DNA from: Deltaproteobacteria bacterium
GTDB lineage: Bacteria; Myxococcota_C; UBA6777
Direction: 5' to 3'
Assembly (NCBI GenBank): GCA_006226375.1
Contig: SBHC01000052.1
Span: forward strand, 1-64,000
DNA: 64,000 nt
Part shown: in pieces, positions 36,025 to 43,540 of the stretch
Position numbering within the stretch: position 1 is the stretch's first letter
How the letters are laid out: each line of letters opens with the position of its first letter
Made by a program: the position numbers and the translations under genes
The notes under the pieces: model-generated
Told to the model about the DNA's origin: nothing
Database searches by the model: none
The model's input: only the letters and a program-made list of their open reading frames with translations

Positions 36025-36888
36025 ATGTTTGCATTAGGCTTGTTGGTTACTTTGGTAGGAGCTGCGTTGCCCGGACCTGGTGTTTCCAGTTCCCCCCAAG
36101 CTCCCAAAGCATCTCAATCCCGTAAGGTGGCTCAGGCTAGCCGTCCTGCAGCCCGCCCAACCCCCCGTCGTCCAGGGTTGCCGCAGCGTATCTCTGTGTT
36201 CTTGCGGCGGTCGGCCTTGAAAGTGGTTCACAACCAGGTGTTGTATCGACCTGGTCGTCGGGCCCGTCGCTCAAGGTATTACACCTATCGCTTCGATCGC
36301 GAAGAGTTCAAACGCAAAGTGGGACCCATCTCCAAAGTGAATTTACGGATGATTTACTGTGAGGTGAAAAACCGACAGTTCAAAACGCACCAGATTCCTG
36401 TGGGTACGATTACTACCGTCATTTACGACTGTGGCATCACCTTGTTTGGAACGATCCGTCCGTTCATTCAGCAGCAACAAAAGAAGGGGAGAACTCCCCG
36501 AGTTGAAGACTTCCAAAAGGTGAAAGTCATTCTTTCGTTGCCGCGGGACAACCGACAGCTGATGACGCGAAAGGCGATCGGGCGTGAGGCATATTACACC
36601 GCGACCACACGGGGAGTTCCTTTTAAGTGGGTGGGGCAGATGTATGTGAAGTTTGACCTCATCTCCACCCGAGTGCGCTCTTCCACATACTTGAGGCTGC
36701 TCATTCCCCTCAAAGAGTTTCATGAGCAAGCGGGCCGGGTGGCTTACAAGAAGCTTCTGCTGCGGGTCAAAGTCACCGATGTTGTGAAGAAGACCTGGAA
36801 GCCCAAGAAAAAGAACATGCCTTCTCCCTCTGGTGGATTTACGACGTACACCGTGTTTGCTTCCATCATTCAAGCCATCATCAAGTAA
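36025..36888 (+). CDS. Exported protein of unknown function
   Basis: A 287-residue protein with AAAAGGAG upstream. A short N-terminal hydrophobic stretch (MFALGLLVTLVGAALPGPG) looks like a signal peptide, followed by a proline/arginine-rich linker to about residue 55. The remainder is basic, with PISKVNLRMIYCEVKNRQF, VGTITTVIYDCGITLFGTI and repeated short beta strands; two cysteines could form one disulfide. No domain is recognised. It follows the AIM24 set on the same strand by 53 bases and could be co-transcribed. Not assigned a function. Confidence 0.6.
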   Translation: MFALGLLVTLVGAALPGPGVSSSPQAPKASQSRKVAQASRPAARPTPRRPGLPQRISVFLRRSALKVVHNQVLYRPGRRARRSRYYTYRFDREEFKRKVGPISKVNLRMIYCEVKNRQFKTHQIPVGTITTVIYDCGITLFGTIRPFIQQQQKKGRTPRVEDFQKVKVILSLPRDNRQLMTRKAIGREAYYTATTRGVPFKWVGQMYVKFDLISTRVRSSTYLRLLIPLKEFHEQAGRVAYKKLLLRVKVTDVVKKTWKPKKKNMPSPSGGFTTYTVFASIIQAIIK

Positions 36889-37229
36889 CCTTCCCCCCTC
36901 GTCCTTCGTTTGAGCGTTTCAGCTCTTGTTCCTCCCTACCATTTCAAGGAACGGGTGTTGGTTGAGACGTTACTGTCTCTTCTTTCCGACAGCTATGTCT
37001 CATTTGGGGACGTTTGCATCATTGCTTTCTCTTGTTTCAGGTTGGTTTGCTTTCTCTTCTGAGCCTCTAGTCCTCGCGGGGACGGGGGAAACAGAGTGTC
37101 TGCAGGTTGGGCTGGTATGACTCTTGAAACGATAGAGAGAGTGATGACAACATTGTTACACGTTCTGTCTGGCTTGTCTGGACGGTATGTTGTCATCATT
37201 GCTATGTATAGATTTGAAAGGAGTTTGCT
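36889..37229. other. Intergenic region ending in a 12-bp inverted repeat
   Basis: No gene is supported. A minus-strand open frame here (36993-37400) is a shadow. TGATGACAACAT (37142-37153) and ATGTTGTCATCA (37187-37198) are perfect complements around 33 bases; the spacer contains TGTCTGG twice (37166-37172, 37175-37181). The repeat ends 31 bases before the ATG at 37230. A 12-bp perfect match is unlikely by chance in so short a gap. Confidence 0.5.
37142..37198 (+). promoter_or_regulatory. 12-bp perfect inverted repeat with internal 7-bp direct repeat
   Basis: Arms TGATGACAACAT and ATGTTGTCATCA flank a 33-base spacer with two TGTCTGG copies nine bases apart. It may be a regulator binding site (the direct repeats are the kind OmpR-type regulators read) or an mRNA stem in the leader of the small membrane protein gene. 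Which of the two cannot be told from sequence alone. Confidence 0.5.
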
Positions 37230-37553
37230 ATGACAAACCAACAGCCCACACAGAAACCAGAAGCCTGGATGCAAAAACAGAAACGCAAAAGTTTCTGGAT
37301 TGCGACTGCAACAATTGTGGGTGTGGTTGTGGCCCTGGCTTTTGGATTTGTCGCGATGTCGAAGTCGAGCAAAGAGTTTCAACCCAAGCTCGTCACTCAA
37401 GCAACATTAATGTCGAGTCGCACAGGTTCCTGTGTGTTCGGGAATGCGACGTCAGTGGTATGTCGCATCACCTCAGAAGAAGACTGCAAAGAGAAGAGGG
37501 GATTTTGGAGTCGGCAAGGAACATGTGACATCCGTCAGCGTGTGTCGAAGTAA
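37230..37553 (+). CDS. Small single-pass membrane protein
   Basis: A 107-residue protein with GAAAGGAG upstream of the ATG. After a hydrophilic start (MTNQQPTQKPEAWMQKQKRK) there is one membrane helix (WIATATIVGVVVALAFGFVA), so the C-terminal half with four cysteines (GSCVFG, VVCRI, EEDCKEKRG, GTCDIRQ) should face the periplasm. The spacing of the cysteines suggests two disulfides. It is a stand-alone transcript between an unusual inverted repeat and a strong terminator. No family recognised. Confidence 0.6.
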   Translation: MTNQQPTQKPEAWMQKQKRKSFWIATATIVGVVVALAFGFVAMSKSSKEFQPKLVTQATLMSSRTGSCVFGNATSVVCRITSEEDCKEKRGFWSRQGTCDIRQRVSK

Positions 37554-37661
37554 TTCATTCCACACTGTGACGGTCGTCGTCTGGAGAGTCGTCCCTCTTT
37601 AAAGTGGCTCTTCCTACGCAAACGCGCCCAAAGTTAGCTGTTCGTTGAGCGCGTTGTATAA

Positions 37662-37697
37662 GGTCTCATCCCTTCGGGATGGGGCCTTTCTTTCTTT
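37662..37697 (+). terminator. Rho-independent terminator with C(UUCG)G loop
   Basis: An 11-bp stem (37662-37672 with 37676-37686, two G-U pairs) closed by the CCTTCGG turn is followed by a T-rich tail TTTCTTTCTTT. It lies 108 bases after the small membrane protein gene and, because the facing ABC operon ends at 37725, may also halt that transcript, though its T-tail on that side is poor. A 7-bp repeat AACGCGC/GCGCGTT (37621-37655) precedes it. Confidence 0.8.
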
Positions 37698-37724
37698 GGG
37701 AGGGGAAGGTCGCAAGCGGCTCTT

Positions 37725-38462
37725 TTATTTGAGGAGAATGTTTTTGCAGAACAGCTTGTAGAGGAAGTGGATGGCGATGGCTTGACCAACCACTCCAACA
37801 GCCAGTGCGACCCAAAACAACATCTCGGAGCCACCCGTTGCTGCGAGGAAGTAGGCCTTGAGTGGCCAATACAAGGGGATGACCCCAACCAACATATCCC
37901 AGTGGGCTGGCAAAAAGAAGCTCAACGCGGGACCTGAGATCAGCAACCCTGAACCCTTCAACACCGCGAAGCCTTGGACCTGGTTTTTCGCCACGCTTGC
38001 AATGACAAGCGCTGCGATGGGAGTGTTCAGTGACAGCACCATGGCTACCAGAATCAACTTAAACAGCGACACCTGGGTGACAATGCCAAGGATGTAGTGG
38101 GTGCCAACTGTAAGGATGGCTCCCATGAGGGAGAACAAGACAACCCGCGCAGCAAAGTAACGGTGGAAGGAGAAGGGCGTGACGACGATCGCGGTCATGC
38201 TGTTCTCGTCCTTCTCTCCGAGCATTTGCATGCCAAGCACCGCGCCAAAGATAAACGGTACCGTGAGCACCATCATCGCGGCAATCAACGGGTAGTAAGC
38301 GACCAAGTCAACGGTTTTCTGCACCGTCTCTGTGAGCTTGGGAACGCCCCATCGCAGCAAGAAGTTGATGGGCGGAAGATAGAAGATCATCATCAGGAGA
38401 AAGGGGTCCCGCAGGATGCGCTTGGCGTCAGCGCGTAAGACATTTCCGTAAACGTTGCTCAT
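37725..38462 (-). CDS. ABC-2 type transporter permease, second subunit
   Basis: A 245-residue membrane protein beginning MSNVYGNVLRADAKRILRDP at an ATG preceded by GGGAGGTTGAG. About six membrane helices are visible (for example PLIAAMMVLTVPFIFGAVLG and FILVAMVL-like stretches), with the ABC-2 segment EKDENSMTAIVVTPFSFHRY, where accessory proteins usually carry ExxxGT-type loops before a helix. It starts one base after the stop of the first permease and both follow the ATPase, so they form one exporter. The pair resembles the fluoroquinolone-export type two-permease systems. The substrate is unknown. Confidence 0.82.
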   Translation of the reverse strand: MSNVYGNVLRADAKRILRDPFLLMMIFYLPPINFLLRWGVPKLTETVQKTVDLVAYYPLIAAMMVLTVPFIFGAVLGMQMLGEKDENSMTAIVVTPFSFHRYFAARVVLFSLMGAILTVGTHYILGIVTQVSLFKLILVAMVLSLNTPIAALVIASVAKNQVQGFAVLKGSGLLISGPALSFFLPAHWDMLVGVIPLYWPLKAYFLAATGGSEMLFWVALAVGVVGQAIAIHFLYKLFCKNILLK

Positions 38463-38463
38463 C

Positions 38464-39162
38464 TCAACCTCCCAATCGCTGCGATACATTGCGGTGGAAC
38501 TGACGGATGCACAAAACAAACAAAGCGCCCATCCACACCAACTGAATGGCAAAGTAGCCTGCAAACGTTGTGAACGGCATGCCGTCAAACGCTCCTCGTA
38601 ACATCAACAACGCAGGCTGCGATGGAAGCAACCAATACAGCGGCGAATGGATGTCGAAGAAGGCCAGCGAGGGCAGGTTCAAGATGGCAAACACGAACGA
38701 GTTGACGACGATGAAGTTGGTGAAGCGGTCAAAGGGTGACGCCAGCAAAAACCCAATCATCGTGAAGGTGACGTTGATACAGACGAAGGCAATCAACGCG
38801 TAGCCCCACGGAGCCGACCATCCTTTCTTCGACACCATCAAAGCCACCGACATCACCGTGGCCAGGAAGGTTAGCGTGAGCAATTTGCTGACCAGCCATT
38901 CCCATGTTTTCATCGGCGTGATCGCCAACGCGTGGAGAGAGCCTTCGTTTTTCTCCAGGAAGTAAACACCCGCCATAAACATCGTCCCAATTAAGGAGAC
39001 ATCCAGGAAGATCATAGCCGGGAGTACAAAGTCGGCTTGCTTTTGCGAGAGCGAAAACAGCACCGCAGCCCAAGGCGAAGAGGCGACCAGAGCAGCGATC
39101 CAAAAGCCCGAACGAGCCTGAATCACCGCGTCCCATCGTAGCATGTGAATCAATCGACTCAT
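38464..39162 (-). CDS. ABC-2 type transporter permease, first subunit
   Basis: A 232-residue permease with about six helices. MSRLIHMLRWDAVIQARSGF is followed by helix segments and the loop EKNEGSLHALAITPMKTWEW, the ABC-2 signature also present in its partner. Its ATG overlaps the stop of the ATPase gene by four bases (ATGA), so translation is coupled. Together with the ATPase and second permease it should form a half-of-each heteromeric exporter in the inner membrane. Paired permeases of this size are seen in drug export and lipid or antibiotic transport; the substrate is unknown. Confidence 0.82.
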   Translation of the reverse strand: MSRLIHMLRWDAVIQARSGFWIAALVASSPWAAVLFSLSQKQADFVLPAMIFLDVSLIGTMFMAGVYFLEKNEGSLHALAITPMKTWEWLVSKLLTLTFLATVMSVALMVSKKGWSAPWGYALIAFVCINVTFTMIGFLLASPFDRFTNFIVVNSFVFAILNLPSLAFFDIHSPLYWLLPSQPALLMLRGAFDGMPFTTFAGYFAIQLVWMGALFVLCIRQFHRNVSQRLGG

Positions 39163-40010
39163 CGCAGTGTCCTCCCTGTGGTTTTGATGAACACATCTTC
39201 CAAGGTAGCCTCTCGGCTGTGGATCGTCTCCAACGCACCCGACTGCAAGATCGACATAAACTCATCGTTGGTGTGGAGGTTCTCCAGCGAGAATTCTGCC
39301 TTTTGGAAGGTTCCATCCTTCGAGTGTTCCACCAGGACCTTCTTTTCCCCGTGCTGAAGCTTGAGCGTCCGAGGAGAGTCCATGAGTTTGATCTCTCCCT
39401 CGTCAATTAGAGCGATGCGATCGCAAAGCTCGTCAGCGTCGTGCATGTGGTGCGTGGTCAGAAAGATGGTCTTGCCCGCTTTCTTGAGATCCAACACGAT
39501 ATCTTTGAGCTTGCGTGCGTTCACTGGGTCGAGCCCTGCTGTGGGTTCGTCCAAAAAGATGACAGTCGGGTCGTGCAAGATCGCCCTCACAAAGTTGAGG
39601 CGCATCTTCATCCCCTTGGAGTAGTTCTTGGTGCGCTGGTGAGCTGCGTCTGTGAGGCCCACCATCTCAAGCAGCTCCATTGGATCTTTCTTGCTTCCGT
39701 AAAAGGAACCGAAAAGTTGGAGGTTCTCAAAGCCCGTCAGGTTGGAGAAGTGGTTGGGCAGCTCAAAGCCAACACCGACTTTCTCATAGAGGTCGGTGCC
39801 CCAACTCTTTCCATCCTTGCCCAAGATCTGGACGGAGCCTTGGTAGCCCGTCAACAAGCCCATCAACAGCTTTTGGGTTGTGCTCTTCCCCGAACCACTT
39901 GGACCCAAGAAACCAAAAATCTCACCTTCCGCAATGTGAAAGTCCAACCCCTTTAGCGTAGGGGCGCTTTGTCCTGGATATGTAAACACCAAGGATTGAA
40001 CGTCGATCAT
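39159..40010 (-). CDS. ABC transporter ATP-binding protein
   Basis: The ATG at 40010 follows GGAGAGGAGAAAG and gives 283 residues; the open frame runs further upstream without a site. Walker A is FLGPSGSGKSTTQKLL, the signature motif is NYSKGMKMRLNFVRAI (a YSKGM form rather than LSGGQ, common in ABC-2 exporters), and Walker B is VIFLDEPTAGLDP with the switch His in FLTTHHMHDADEL. It powers the two permeases downstream. A 106-base gap separates it from the regulator upstream, which probably controls it. Confidence 0.93.
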   Translation of the reverse strand: MIDVQSLVFTYPGQSAPTLKGLDFHIAEGEIFGFLGPSGSGKSTTQKLLMGLLTGYQGSVQILGKDGKSWGTDLYEKVGVGFELPNHFSNLTGFENLQLFGSFYGSKKDPMELLEMVGLTDAAHQRTKNYSKGMKMRLNFVRAILHDPTVIFLDEPTAGLDPVNARKLKDIVLDLKKAGKTIFLTTHHMHDADELCDRIALIDEGEIKLMDSPRTLKLQHGEKKVLVEHSKDGTFQKAEFSLENLHTNDEFMSILQSGALETIHSREATLEDVFIKTTGRTLR

Positions 40011-40116
40011 TGTCTTTCTCCTCTCCAAGTGCTTGGTCCTCCTTGATTGGAGAAACAAGTTTTTGCTTGATACTGGTTTGTGTTGCAAACCCGAAGGGCA
40101 AACCAAAGCAAACGAG

Positions 40117-40431
40117 TTAGTTGTTGCGAGTGGAAGCGATGATATCTTCAAGGACGGCGATGTAAGCAGAGAAGTCCCGGCGACCCATCGGGGTTGCCTT
40201 GTATGTGGTGCGTGGGATCTTGCCGACAAAGCTTTTGCTGACTTCGACGTAGCCAGCCTCCTCCAACTTGGTGATGTGCATGGCTAAGTTGCCCTTGGTC
40301 AGCTTGAGCAACTGAATCATCTCGTTGAATTCAATTTCATCGTCGGTGGTACTGAGCACCGTCATGATACCGAGTCGCGCTCGCTCATGAAAGACCTTAG
40401 AGAGCGCAAAGACTTTGCTTGGGTCGCTCAT
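40117..40431 (-). CDS. Winged-helix transcriptional regulator (HTH_34-like)
   Basis: A 104-residue DNA-binding protein with the ATG at 40431, only five bases after the upstream gene. It has the compact winged helix LSKVFHERARLGIMTVLSTT, FNEMIQLLKLTKGNLAMHIT, KLEEAGYVEVSKSFVGKIPR and TYKATPMGRRDFSAYI, the pattern of the small HTH_34 or MarR/ArsR-like regulators often found beside ABC-2 exporters. It probably represses or activates this operon. A TGGTTT/AAACCA inverted repeat at 41134-41152 ahead of the operon is a candidate site. Confidence 0.82.
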   Translation of the reverse strand: MSDPSKVFALSKVFHERARLGIMTVLSTTDDEIEFNEMIQLLKLTKGNLAMHITKLEEAGYVEVSKSFVGKIPRTTYKATPMGRRDFSAYIAVLEDIIASTRNN

Positions 40432-40436
40432 GCTCT

Positions 40437-41117
40437 CTAGGTGTCCTTTGGTTTGGGGAAGCGAAAACTGATCAGCCCACACCAGATGCAAAATCCTCCC
40501 CATAAGATGGCGAGCTTGTAAAAGCTGTAGCCCGGGAACACAAACATTCCAATGCCTCCACCCAGAAGGCAGTACAAGCCAGGTCCTATCGTGTTGAACT
40601 CCAGCACAGGGAAAATCAGAGGGTAGGCCAGCAGCAACGAGCCCACGCCCATCGAAACCAACGGAACGATCTGGTCGGAGCGGCCCGCTTGCGCCAGGGC
40701 GACGCTGCCCACGACAGACATCAGCACAACCGGTACAGTCAGGCGAACATAGCCCGAGCTCCAGAAGAGCTTTCCAAAGAATCGGGAAGCGTTGTAACCC
40801 TTGGCCCGGGACAGTTGGGCAAACAAAGCGAGCTGAATGCCTTTGGTGACTGCCATAAAGACCAAGCCCACCGTCCACAGCACCGTTGTTTTGGACCATC
40901 CCCAAAGGGTTGTGCCCGGCTGGTTCACCACCCATTGGGCCCAAATCCCATAGGCAATGATCAGAGGCGCTGCATACAAAGCAACCAACAGAGAAGGACG
41001 AATCAATTGACGCATCGGGTGGTTGCCCGCTACTGCATCCATCACCTCTCGCATCCGACGCACGTCATCCAACGCTGTTTGAAGTTCTTCCGGCCATTCG
41101 TTGGGTTGCCCTGTCAT
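40437..41117 (-). CDS. Integral membrane protein, first gene of the ABC operon
   Basis: The ATG at 41117 follows GAGGATTGAG and gives 226 residues; the open frame runs back to 41513 without support. After about 65 hydrophilic residues (MTGQPNEWPEEL, RRMREVMDAVAG) there are about six membrane helices, such as PSLLVALYAAPLIIAYGIWA, VPLVSMGVGSLLLAYPLIFP and GMFVFPGYSFYKLAILWGG. No family is recognised. Because it precedes the regulator gene in the same operon it may be an accessory or sensory membrane component for the exporter. Confidence 0.65.
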   Translation of the reverse strand: MTGQPNEWPEELQTALDDVRRMREVMDAVAGNHPMRQLIRPSLLVALYAAPLIIAYGIWAQWVVNQPGTTLWGWSKTTVLWTVGLVFMAVTKGIQLALFAQLSRAKGYNASRFFGKLFWSSGYVRLTVPVVLMSVVGSVALAQAGRSDQIVPLVSMGVGSLLLAYPLIFPVLEFNTIGPGLYCLLGGGIGMFVFPGYSFYKLAILWGGFCIWCGLISFRFPKPKDT

Positions 41118-41133
41118 CTCAATCCTCACAAAG

Positions 41134-41152
41134 TGGTTTGTCTTGTAAACCA
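41134..41152. promoter_or_regulatory. Possible operator of the ABC operon
   Basis: TGGTTT (41134-41139) and AAACCA (41147-41152) are perfect complements around 7 bases, 17 bases from the start of the membrane protein gene. The size suits a winged-helix dimer. The match is only 6 bp per arm, so it is a weak candidate. Confidence 0.3.
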
Positions 41153-41321
41153 TGCTGCAAAACATACGAATATGGGAGGGGGGTGTCAAGCGAATCTGAA
41201 AAAAGACCGCTTGTTTTGCTTGCACTATTTTGGTATGTTCGCGTTCTGCCTGATGAATTAATGTTACGCCGTTGATGCTTTTGTGGTGGATGTGGTGTGA
41301 TGGTTTAGGAAAGGATAGAAG

Positions 41322-43514
41322 ATGTCGGATTTTAAGGTACGGTTTCGTGACCCCCAAAGTGGTCGGCAAGTTGAGCTTGAAGCGGATCGGCAAAAGTCGT
41401 CCTGGTATGCAGGAAACGTCGCAGAGAGTTTTGACTCCGCGACTGTGACCAACGATGGCCAGGTTGATGTGATGGTGGACGAGAGCATGTGGGGCTTCCG
41501 ACGAAGTCATCACCTGGGTGTTTCCACAGAGAATCTCACTCCCGAAGATGCCGCAGCCTTGAAGCGAGCGTTGGAAAACCCCAATGCTTCAGGCCTTCAA
41601 GTGTTTGATCTGGGTCGCGGTCGTAGCCTTGACAGCCTTCGTGTGCTCCAAACGGATGCCGCCGGAGAGCTGACCGACGTGAGCGTCAACCTGGATGCAA
41701 CAGGTGCGCGTCGTGAAGTTCGCCTAACACCATCGGGTCACATTGCAACGCCCAACGGTCAGGAGCCCACCACACCCAAAGAAATCGGGGACGGTTTGTT
41801 TCGCGCCGCCTCTCTCATTGATGATGTGTCAGGCAATCTCTTTGATAACATTCAGGCGACCATGCCGCTCAAAGAGAAGATGCTGGACAACCTGGTCTCT
41901 TCGATGGAAACGGCTGCTCCCGGTCAGGTTGCAGATGGTCTGGACGAGACACAGACGTTGCAGATGCGTTCTTCTGCAGCGACCACCATGTTGGAGCTGA
42001 TGACCAGCAGCACCAACAACACCCCTGAGTTCCAGACCCAGGTCTTTGAACAGTACGAAGCGGCCGTCCAAAAAGAGACCAACCCGCTCCTCAAAGACTC
42101 GATGGTGTTCAACCTTCATCGCTTGCAAGACACTCTCCCCGCTGAACTGCAAGAGCGTGTGGGTGGCTTGATGGAGACCGTCGCCCCAACCAAGCCTCCT
42201 TACGATGCCTGGTTTGCTGACGGTGACTCCACTGTGAAGATCGCCTTTGCCGCCGGACATGAGTCGTACCAGGACGGCATCGATCGTTTGAAAGGGGAGG
42301 GTTTTGAAGTGGCCTCGCAAAGCCACGGTAAAACAACCCTGACCAAGACGGTGGAGCGCAACGGTGTAGAGACCACGTTTGAAATCAATATGCGCAACTA
42401 CAGCTCGGATATGTACGCAGAGATGAATGATCCCGATGTCGACATCCAGATGTACTCCGGTCACTCCAACTGGGGCCGAAATGTTCGAAGCTCGCTGAAG
42501 AATGCGCCGGAGGGAACCGGCAAGAACAAGTTGATCCTCACGGATCTCTGCGTGGGCAAGGGCGAGATCCAGATGACGCGGGACAAGTATCCCGAGGCTC
42601 ATTTGATCACCACCCACAACTCCTCGTACTTCCGACCGGGCCAGGACAGCGAAGGTATCCACGCGCTGCTGAACGTGATGGACGGTATCGCAGATCGCAA
42701 AGGCTACTCGGATATGGCCGAAGCGACCCGTCTCGACAACCCCTGGAAGTGGACCCACGAACGCTCCGGTGTGGACAACAACTTTATCTTCCCCACCGAC
42801 CTGGAGACCCGACGACGCGTGTTGGACCAGGACCACGACGGTCAGGCTGATGTCTTCGACCGTATGGTGAACTTCAACACCTTCGACGTGGAAACCGACA
42901 CCGCGCGAGAGTTTGAGGCCATCGTTCCCTCCCGTGACACCGAAGAGTTGGTAGGTACCAAGATCCACTTCGCCTCCCAAACCATCAACCGGATGACCAT
43001 CTACAGCGGCGTCATGAAAGACACGAACTCGGCCGGTGAGGTCGTTCCCGGTGGTTACTTTACCCCGGAAGAAGGGGAAGACCGGCTGTTCCGCTTTGAG
43101 AAGGTTGAGATGAACGGTGAGCCCACGGTTCGGATGACCATGAACGCTGACTTCGCTCACATGTCGGAAGAGGCTTTGCGTATGGCTGCTTCGTACGAGT
43201 ATGCCATGTACAAGGTTGACGAAGGCGACATCTCGCTGAACCCAGAGCAAGCGAAGATGAACGCGATGATCTTTGCGTCGCACTCGCTGTACACCGACGC
43301 TGGTCACCGTGACAGCACCGTATGGAAAGAGTTTCTGACCGCCTACAACCTTCCGGACGTGAGCCGCAGTGATGTGGAGAGCGCCAAGTCCGCCGACGAC
43401 CACTACTACTCCGGTTCACGTGCGTCGTTGACCTCGCTTTGGGGCAAGCTGTCTCCCGAAGTGCAAGAAGCCCTCCAAACCGAAGGCGTTGGCTACCGCA
43501 GCGCTGGCGAATAA
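41322..43514 (+). CDS. Orphan 730-residue protein with caspase-like His/Cys pair and EF-hand loop
   Basis: The ATG at 41322 follows GGAAAGGATAG. No signal peptide is seen. Residues 1-280 look mostly helical after a short beta start. Residues about 295-450 follow a caspase-like Rossmannoid order: strand STVKIAFAAGHESYQDGIDR, then DVDIQMYSGHSNWG, then NKLILTDLCVGKGEIQM, then AHLITTHNSSYF. His381 and Cys410 sit at the ends of successive strands, as in clan CD peptidases (caspase, gingipain, separase). Residues 502-513, DQDHDGQADVFD, are a full 12-residue EF-hand calcium loop. The C-terminal third is unassigned. Functional prediction is inference; the gene is a single cistron between a divergent exporter and a convergent P450. 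Confidence 0.55.
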   Translation: MSDFKVRFRDPQSGRQVELEADRQKSSWYAGNVAESFDSATVTNDGQVDVMVDESMWGFRRSHHLGVSTENLTPEDAAALKRALENPNASGLQVFDLGRGRSLDSLRVLQTDAAGELTDVSVNLDATGARREVRLTPSGHIATPNGQEPTTPKEIGDGLFRAASLIDDVSGNLFDNIQATMPLKEKMLDNLVSSMETAAPGQVADGLDETQTLQMRSSAATTMLELMTSSTNNTPEFQTQVFEQYEAAVQKETNPLLKDSMVFNLHRLQDTLPAELQERVGGLMETVAPTKPPYDAWFADGDSTVKIAFAAGHESYQDGIDRLKGEGFEVASQSHGKTTLTKTVERNGVETTFEINMRNYSSDMYAEMNDPDVDIQMYSGHSNWGRNVRSSLKNAPEGTGKNKLILTDLCVGKGEIQMTRDKYPEAHLITTHNSSYFRPGQDSEGIHALLNVMDGIADRKGYSDMAEATRLDNPWKWTHERSGVDNNFIFPTDLETRRRVLDQDHDGQADVFDRMVNFNTFDVETDTAREFEAIVPSRDTEELVGTKIHFASQTINRMTIYSGVMKDTNSAGEVVPGGYFTPEEGEDRLFRFEKVEMNGEPTVRMTMNADFAHMSEEALRMAASYEYAMYKVDEGDISLNPEQAKMNAMIFASHSLYTDAGHRDSTVWKEFLTAYNLPDVSRSDVESAKSADDHYYSGSRASLTSLWGKLSPEVQEALQTEGVGYRSAGE

Positions 43515-43540
43515 TCCCTCCGACTTCGCTTCCATTCTTC

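Noticed and set aside
36993-37400. 135-codon minus-strand frame in the gap and opposite the small membrane protein
   Set aside because: It overlaps a plus-strand gene that has a strong ribosome site and a membrane helix; the minus product is not protein-like.
41829-43403. 524-codon open frame on the minus strand, antisense to the 730-residue protein gene
   Set aside because: It mirrors the plus-strand gene, has no good start and its sequence looks like a valine/histidine-rich shadow. The plus-strand frame has a ribosome site and protein-like motifs.
43515-43540. Terminator between the 730-residue gene and the P450
   Set aside because: Only loosely repeated CTTCGCT and ATTCTTCC stretches are seen; no stem with T-run.
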